This document shows, one piece after another, positions 6,300 to 10,143 of a stretch of DNA of 10,143 bases. Within the stretch, counting starts at the first letter, position 1, and each line of letters opens with the position of its first letter. The notes beneath the pieces were generated by a model. The model was not told where the DNA came from. It did no database searches and saw only the letters and a list, made by a program, of their open reading frames with translations. Position numbers and translations under genes: made by a program. Where the stretch lies: positions 1-10,143 of the forward strand of contig JAVBOF010000085.1 of assembly GCA_031550915.1 (NCBI GenBank). The letters run 5' to 3'. Origin of the DNA: JAVBOF01 sp031550915 (GTDB taxonomy: Bacteria; Bacillota; Clostridia; Christensenellales; MGBC116941).

Positions 6300-6329
6300 A
6301 AGAAAATGGGATGCTTTACCCTACATCCC
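6300..6329 (-). terminator. Possible terminator after the zinc-ribbon gene
   Basis: GGGATG (6324-6329) pairs with CATCCC (6308-6313) across a 10-nt loop, and ATTTTCTT follows on the transcribed strand. A 6-bp GC-rich stem with a short U-rich tail fits a weak intrinsic terminator. It would separate the 6950-6444 gene from the yhbD-like promoter immediately downstream. Confidence 0.45.
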
Positions 6330-6352
6330 GTTTCGTTATATCTGCTTATAGT

Positions 6353-6412
6353 GTCTTTGCATATATCAAAACCTCCGCGGTATTCCCCCTTACATTCAGG
6401 ACAAAACGGCAT
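6353..6412 (-). pseudogene. Degenerate zinc-ribbon N-terminus (remnant of a second copy)
   Basis: The first 20 codons read MPFCPECKGEYRGGF then DICKD, closely resembling the start of the neighbouring gene (MPYCLKCKSEYTEGN then TVCLDC). The fourth zinc-binding cysteine is replaced by threonine in the next codon, and no DUF2007 domain follows. GGGAGG (6417-6422 region) precedes the ATG, so it may still be translated, and the frame runs open into the yhbD-like gene. I read it as the relic of a tandem duplication. A genuine N-terminal extension of the YhbD-like protein is possible but less likely. Confidence 0.45.
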
Positions 6413-6443
6413 CTATTCTATACCTCCCGAATAATTATGCGGT

Positions 6444-6950
6444 CTAGTTTTTAGTAGTACTTAACCATGAAAAGTACGCGAACATAATAGCCACTATCAA
6501 TACGATTGCCCAACCTAAAACCGCTTTCAGCCTTTTTTTTACCTTAGGTTCGGCAGTTTTTTGTTCCTCAGGTTCCTCTATCCCCAATAGGCCGCGCGCT
6601 TCTTCAAGCCTGTCCGCAGGTACATAAACCTCCAACCCAAACGCAGGCATTCCATAAACCGAATGAAATATCCCGTCCGCACGTTTGCTTTTCCGCATAG
6701 TATCTATCCCGTATGAGCGGAGCAAAGATTCAACAACATCGGTTTCTGCCGGTACGCCTGTACTGCAGAGAAATACCATTTCCTTATATACGTATTCCGG
6801 CATTGGTTTTTGCCTGCTTTTTGGCTTTTTACCTTCGCGAATCTCATGCTTAATGTCATCTGGAACTTCATCAACAAGCTTTTCACCGCAATCCAGGCAT
6901 ACTGTGTTTCCCTCTGTATATTCGCTTTTGCATTTCAAACAATACGGCAC
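6444..6950 (-). CDS. Zinc-ribbon, DUF2007-type, tail-anchored membrane protein
   Basis: The 168-residue product has three parts. An N-terminal zinc ribbon has Cys 4, 7, 18 and 21 (CxxC-x10-CxxC). A polar linker (about 25-52) precedes a DUF2007-like domain (about 58-122; MVFLCSTGVPAETDVVESLL, then LEVYVPADRLEEARGLL). DUF2007 is a ferredoxin-like domain of unknown role, often labelled putative signal transduction. A charged linker then leads to one C-terminal membrane helix (about 143-163, LGWAIVLIVAIMFAYF), leaving the N-terminal part probably cytoplasmic. The start is GTG, with GGGAGTG at 6956-6962. The gene is divergent from the nucleotidyltransferase gene, and its promoter is visible at 7017-7045. 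Function unknown; domain layout is fairly sure. Confidence 0.8.
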   Translation of the reverse strand: MPYCLKCKSEYTEGNTVCLDCGEKLVDEVPDDIKHEIREGKKPKSRQKPMPEYVYKEMVFLCSTGVPAETDVVESLLRSYGIDTMRKSKRADGIFHSVYGMPAFGLEVYVPADRLEEARGLLGIEEPEEQKTAEPKVKKRLKAVLGWAIVLIVAIMFAYFSWLSTTKN

Positions 6951-6978
6951 AAGATCACTCCCAAATATCAGGCATAAG

Positions 6979-6996
6979 AGCGGATTTGGATCCGCT
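6979..6996 (-). promoter_or_regulatory. Hairpin in the 5' leader of the zinc-ribbon gene
   Basis: AGCGGAT-CCAA-ATCCGCT on the transcribed strand is a perfect 7-bp stem with a four-base loop, about 14-31 nt after the predicted start and 28 nt before the GTG. No U-run follows, so it is more likely a stabiliser or protein-binding element than a terminator. Confidence 0.45.
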
Positions 6997-7016
6997 TAAT
7001 ACCCCTATATACGAAT

Positions 7017-7045
7017 ATTGTACTTCGATAACCGTTTTCTGACAA
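7017..7045 (-). promoter_or_regulatory. Promoter of the zinc-ribbon gene
   Basis: TTGTCA (7040-7045), a 17-nt spacer and TACAAT (7017-7022) match sigma-A consensus at five of six bases in each hexamer. The predicted start is near 7010, giving a leader of about 60 nt. Its -35 overlaps that of the opposite promoter by five bases. Confidence 0.7.
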
Positions 7046-7067
7046 TACCTGATTACGGCTTTATAAG
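7039..7067 (+). promoter_or_regulatory. Promoter of the nucleotidyltransferase operon
   Basis: CTGACA (7039-7044), a 17-nt spacer and TATAAG (7062-7067) match sigma-A consensus at five of six bases in each hexamer. The predicted start is near 7074, about 63 nt before the TTG start codon. Confidence 0.65.
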
Positions 7068-7136
7068 TGTATTTGCAGAATAAATACCAATAAAAATGGC
7101 AAGAGTATATGTAAAACTATGGATGGGGGAATACAT

Positions 7137-9554
7137 TTGAAAGCGGTCATTATGGCCGGCGGGGAAGGGAGCAGGCTGCGGCCGCTCACGTGCGACCTGC
7201 CAAAACCTATGGTACCGATAATGGACAGGCCGGTAATGGAGTATGCAATAAACCTTTTGAAATCAAACGGCATCCGCGATATAGCCGCGACTTTACAATA
7301 CCTGCCGGACGAAATAATTCGCTATTTTGGCGACGGTTCGGCTTTCGGCGTAAATATGCAATATTATATCGAAGATACGCCGCTCGGCACGGCAGGAAGC
7401 GTTAAGAACTGTGGTGCTTTTTTGGATGATACGTTTATTGTAATCAGTGGTGATGCGCTTTGCGATATCGATATCGGTAAGGCGATAGAGTTTCATCGAT
7501 CCTCAGGCTCGCTTGCAACGCTCGTTTTGAAGCGTGTAGAAAAGCCTATGGAGTTCGGTGTTGTGATAACCGGCTCAGACGGGAGAATAGAGCGCTTTTT
7601 GGAAAAGCCGTCGCGAGGCGAAATATTCTCTGATACTGTTAATACTGGTATATATATTCTCGAAGCTGAAACAATGGAAAACGTACCAACGGGAAAATAC
7701 GATTTTAGCATGCAGCTTTTTCCGAAGCTCTTTGACAAGGGTGCTAAGATGTTCGGCTACCTAACTGATGGATATTGGTGCGATATTGGTAATTCTTCCC
7801 AATATATACAAGCTCATTTTGATATCTTTTCTGGGAAATGCAAGACGCCGCTGCCCCACGCAAGTAAATTAAACGGTATCTTTCTGGAACACGGTGCAGA
7901 CGGCGGCGAAGCAACTGTCATGGCTCCATGTTATATAGGAAAGGACTCCGTCTTAAACAGAGGATGTTTTATAGGCCCGTATAGTGTAGTTGGCAAAAAC
8001 TGCAGGATGGAAAGCGGTGCAAAGATAAAGCGCGGCATATTGTGGCCTGGCGTATCGCTCGGTAAAGATACGCAGATACGCAGTTCGGTCCTGTGCAAAA
8101 ACTCCGCGGTCCTTAGCGGCGGTATGGTATTTGAAGAAGCCATAATCGGTACCCACAGCATTGTCGGAGAAAGCTGCGTGGTCAAACCAAGGGTAAAGGT
8201 CTGGCCGGAAAAAAGGCTTGAGGATTTTTCAACAGCCCGCTGTAACATCGTCTGGGGTGGAATGGACGAGGGTACTCTATTTGGGCAGGATTGCATCATA
8301 GGTGAGATAAACATCGGCCTTAACGCGGAAACGGCATGTATCATTGGTGCGGCGTTTGCCTCATGCCTCGAAACCGCCTCAAATACAGCGATAGCTTCCG
8401 ATGGTTCCGCGGCATCAAATATGGTAATTCAAGCTATTAGCGCAGGATTGATGGGACAAGGTACGAATATTTACGATCTCCAGAAGGCGACATTGCCGAT
8501 GGTCCGGTACGGTATACAGGTTTTGGGGTTGGACGCGGGTGTTTATGTGTCCGGTGGCTCCTGTTGCAAGATATATTTCATGGACAAGAACGGCATAGAT
8601 ATCCCAAGGAAGATGAAAAAGAGCATCGAGGCAAAGGTCGAGCGAAGGGATATGCCTCGTGCTGCCGGAGATGAAATAGGAATTTCAAAGTTTTCTTCCA
8701 GCATGTTTCCGTTGTATATCAGCGGAATTAATAAAAGGTATGATACCTCGGTTATATGCGGAAAAACATCTTCTGTTTTGGTTGCCTCCGCCAGCGAGCT
8801 GGCCTTGCGTTCCATTAACGGCATATTATCCACCGCTGGCTGCGAACTACACGCTACACGGTGGAGAAATTCAGAGGATTTCATGCGGAACCTACGCAAA
8901 CTCGGCATACCTATAGGCATTGTCGTTTCTGCGGATGGACAAAACGCAACGCTCTACACGCAAAACGGAGTAGTGGATGAGCATAAAAAAGCTGCGTTGA
9001 TCAATCTCATTGCCCTAAAAACTTTTGAATCTTCATCGATCATAACCCCCGTTTCCTCTCCGGATATCTTTGATGATTTGGCAAAGAGCTATGGTGGGAA
9101 AAATATCCGGGTCAAACAAAGCAAAGAGGATATTATGCACGCTATTAGGAATCTGGAGGACAAGGACCTTATGAATTGGCTTTTGGACGCACATTTTGAC
9201 GGCGCCGCATTCGCTCTTTTGCTGATGATCGCACTTTGTAAATGGAATACCAACATAGACGAGCTATTGGGCGAGCTACCAGATTTCCATATGCATGCCG
9301 CGGACGTGGAATGCAGTTTTAACGATATAGGAAGGGTGCTTCGCGGGCTTATTTCGGGAAGCAATAAGCCAGATCTGTTTGAAGGGGTACGTATCGACCA
9401 CGGAAGAGGTTGGACCCTGATCCTTCCGGATAGGGAAAAGCCGGTTTTTCGGGTACTCAGCCAGGGTTTTTCAGAGGAGTACGCCAAGGAACTTACGGAT
9501 ATCTATATAAAGAATATTGAGGAACTGAAGAAAGGACCGATAGAAGATGTGTGA
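7137..9554 (+). CDS. Mannose-1-phosphate guanylyltransferase-like protein fused to a degenerate phosphomannomutase domain
   Basis: The 805-residue fusion has a sugar-nucleotidyltransferase domain (1-235) with GGEGSRLRPLT (8-18), LPKPM (21-25), SGDALCD (104-110), FLEKP (154-158) and NTGIYILE. A left-handed beta-helix (about 255-355) follows, then a phosphohexomutase-like half (about 375-790). The front half probably makes GDP-mannose or another NDP-sugar for surface glycans; the exact sugar cannot be read. In the mutase half, the catalytic TASHNP loop reads VSGGSC (471-476), the metal loop DPDGDR reads SADGQN (598-603) and the phosphate loop RPSGTEP reads LPDREKP (763-769), so mutase activity is unlikely. 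I chose TTG 7137 because GGGGGA lies 6 nt upstream and family members start MKAV. ATG 7119 has no SD. It overlaps the next gene by 8 nt. Confidence 0.88.
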   Translation: MKAVIMAGGEGSRLRPLTCDLPKPMVPIMDRPVMEYAINLLKSNGIRDIAATLQYLPDEIIRYFGDGSAFGVNMQYYIEDTPLGTAGSVKNCGAFLDDTFIVISGDALCDIDIGKAIEFHRSSGSLATLVLKRVEKPMEFGVVITGSDGRIERFLEKPSRGEIFSDTVNTGIYILEAETMENVPTGKYDFSMQLFPKLFDKGAKMFGYLTDGYWCDIGNSSQYIQAHFDIFSGKCKTPLPHASKLNGIFLEHGADGGEATVMAPCYIGKDSVLNRGCFIGPYSVVGKNCRMESGAKIKRGILWPGVSLGKDTQIRSSVLCKNSAVLSGGMVFEEAIIGTHSIVGESCVVKPRVKVWPEKRLEDFSTARCNIVWGGMDEGTLFGQDCIIGEINIGLNAETACIIGAAFASCLETASNTAIASDGSAASNMVIQAISAGLMGQGTNIYDLQKATLPMVRYGIQVLGLDAGVYVSGGSCCKIYFMDKNGIDIPRKMKKSIEAKVERRDMPRAAGDEIGISKFSSSMFPLYISGINKRYDTSVICGKTSSVLVASASELALRSINGILSTAGCELHATRWRNSEDFMRNLRKLGIPIGIVVSADGQNATLYTQNGVVDEHKKAALINLIALKTFESSSIITPVSSPDIFDDLAKSYGGKNIRVKQSKEDIMHAIRNLEDKDLMNWLLDAHFDGAAFALLLMIALCKWNTNIDELLGELPDFHMHAADVECSFNDIGRVLRGLISGSNKPDLFEGVRIDHGRGWTLILPDREKPVFRVLSQGFSEEYAKELTDIYIKNIEELKKGPIEDV

Positions 9555-10023
9555 AGTTTGCGTATATATTACAGGCGCCGCGCTGTTGCTTTCATTGCTA
9601 TACAGGGGCTTGGGCAAAGGCGGGTTTCAAGAGCTTAGAAAGCTGGAGAGGCGATCGTCTATCGTCGTTGTTGGCAAGGTAAACAGCAAGATAGGCGAAA
9701 AGCAGAAAAACGGAATGGATTTTTGCTTGGTAGAGTTCAATATAGAGGATAGCATCAAAGGTGACCTTGTTGCCGGCGAAAATATAGGCGTTATGCAATT
9801 GCTTTTGGAAGGCCATACGGCAATTGCGCCAGGCGATATGGCGATGCTTTTCCTGAACAAGGATTTTAGTACAGGCTCCGGCGGGCAGGATATGTACGAA
9901 ATAACCGGCTTGCATAAGGGTATCTTCATAATAGATGAAGATAAGCTTTCTTCCGCGTGGCAAAACAGCAATCTCAACGTAAACGAAGCGCTGGGGGTAC
10001 TGAAGCATTCTTTGACTACCTGA
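9547..10023 (+). CDS. Membrane-anchored protein of unknown function
   Basis: The 158-residue product has one N-terminal hydrophobic segment (about 6-20, VYITGAALLLSLLY) and a soluble domain. No lipobox or obvious signal cleavage site is visible. The domain pattern, IVVVGKVNSKIGE (39-51), FNIEDSIKGDLVAGENIGVM (64-83), GHTAIAPGDMAMLFL (89-103) and YEITGLHKGIFIID (117-130), resembles small Firmicute secreted or lipoprotein domains with VxGKV, LKGD and GDxxLLFL motifs. I know no function for them. It starts inside the end of the nucleotidyltransferase gene (ATGTGTGA overlap), with AAAGGA about 10 nt upstream, so the two are translationally coupled. A role at the envelope alongside glycan synthesis is inference only. 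Confidence 0.7.
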   Translation: MCEVCVYITGAALLLSLLYRGLGKGGFQELRKLERRSSIVVVGKVNSKIGEKQKNGMDFCLVEFNIEDSIKGDLVAGENIGVMQLLLEGHTAIAPGDMAMLFLNKDFSTGSGGQDMYEITGLHKGIFIIDEDKLSSAWQNSNLNVNEALGVLKHSLTT

Positions 10024-10041
10024 CGGCTTATATATAGAGGT

Positions 10042-10073
10042 ATGATATGATCACGGCAAAAGGATCATATCAT
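10042..10073. terminator. Inverted repeat between convergent genes, possible two-way terminator
   Basis: ATGATATGATC (10042-10052) and GATCATATCAT (10063-10073) are perfect 11-bp arms around a 10-nt loop, between the stop at 10023 on the plus strand and the sigE-like stop (10065-10067) on the minus strand. The right arm contains that stop codon. The stem is AT-rich and has no clean U-run on either side (a T-run comes about 12 nt later on the plus strand), so efficient termination is uncertain. The location favours it. Confidence 0.5.
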
Positions 10074-10143
10074 TCTTGCCATCTCCTTTTTAAGGCGCTT
10101 TATTATACGCTTTTCAAGGCGGGAAATATAGGATTGTGATATA
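10065..10143 (-). CDS. sigE: RNA polymerase sporulation sigma factor, C-terminal end (SigE-like), partial
   Basis: Only the last 25 codons lie in the window. They read ISQSYISRLEKRIIKRLKKE followed by MARMI and a TGA stop. This is the recognition helix and end of sigma-70 region 4, in the form I know from SigE, the early mother-cell sporulation sigma factor of Bacilli and Clostridia. SigK and SigG ends that I recall differ. The gene runs in from beyond the right edge and converges with the small membrane-protein gene, 41 nt away. It marks the organism as a likely spore-former. The sigma-factor call is strong; SigE rather than a close paralogue is probable. Confidence 0.8.
   Translation of the reverse strand, partial: ISQSYISRLEKRIIKRLKKEMARMI

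Noticed and set aside
6251..6412. Upstream start of the yhbD-like gene at 6412
   Set aside because: The extension contains a broken zinc ribbon, a terminator-like hairpin and promoter-like hexamers, and ATG 6250 has a good SD and matches family starts.
7119..7136. ATG 7119 as start of the nucleotidyltransferase
   Set aside because: No SD precedes it; TTG 7137 has GGGGGA at 6 nt and gives the MKAVIMAGGEG start typical of the family.

Overview
The window looks like chromosome from a spore-forming Clostridia-type Firmicute. The signs are strong GGAGG ribosome-binding sites, a str operon led by an L7Ae/YbxF-like gene, a YhbD plus bactofilin gene pair like that of Bacillus, and, at the right edge, the last 25 codons of a sporulation sigma factor that reads like SigE. 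Species was not determined. No rRNA, tRNA, CRISPR array, insertion sequence or integrase was seen.

Layout. Minus strand, 4848 down to 25: a consensus promoter, a roughly 170-nt leader that can fold, then L7Ae-like, rpsL (S12), rpsG (S7), fusA (EF-G) and tuf (EF-Tu). This is the translation-factor str operon. rpoB and rpoC, which often precede it in Firmicutes, are absent here; the operon starts behind its own promoter. Minus strand, 6950 down to 4875: a zinc-ribbon/DUF2007 membrane-anchored protein, a degenerate second copy of its zinc-ribbon start, a YhbD-like MerR-type HTH protein and a bactofilin. The last two overlap and probably share a promoter with a centred dyad. Plus strand, 7137 to 10023: a large GDP-mannose-pyrophosphorylase-like protein fused to a phosphomannomutase-like half whose active-site loops are altered, then an overlapping gene for a small membrane-anchored protein of unknown function. 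The window ends in the convergent 3' end of a sigE-like gene.

The most interesting signals are regulatory. (1) The leader ahead of the L7Ae-like gene holds a short ORF with a good ribosome-binding site, two mutually exclusive pairings reaching the L7Ae ribosome-binding site, and a hairpin flanked by potential tandem G-A pairs. L7Ae-family proteins bind kink-turns, so autoregulation is possible. (2) Two good promoters for the divergent gene pair at 6950/7137 lie back to back with overlapping -35 hexamers. (3) The yhbD promoter region has perfect -35 and -10 hexamers 22 nt apart with a perfect dyad exactly centred between them. (4) tuf uses synonymous codons very differently from the adjacent fusA. 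(5) The mutase half of the nucleotidyltransferase fusion appears catalytically dead. All these were read by eye; no alignment, folding or database search was run.
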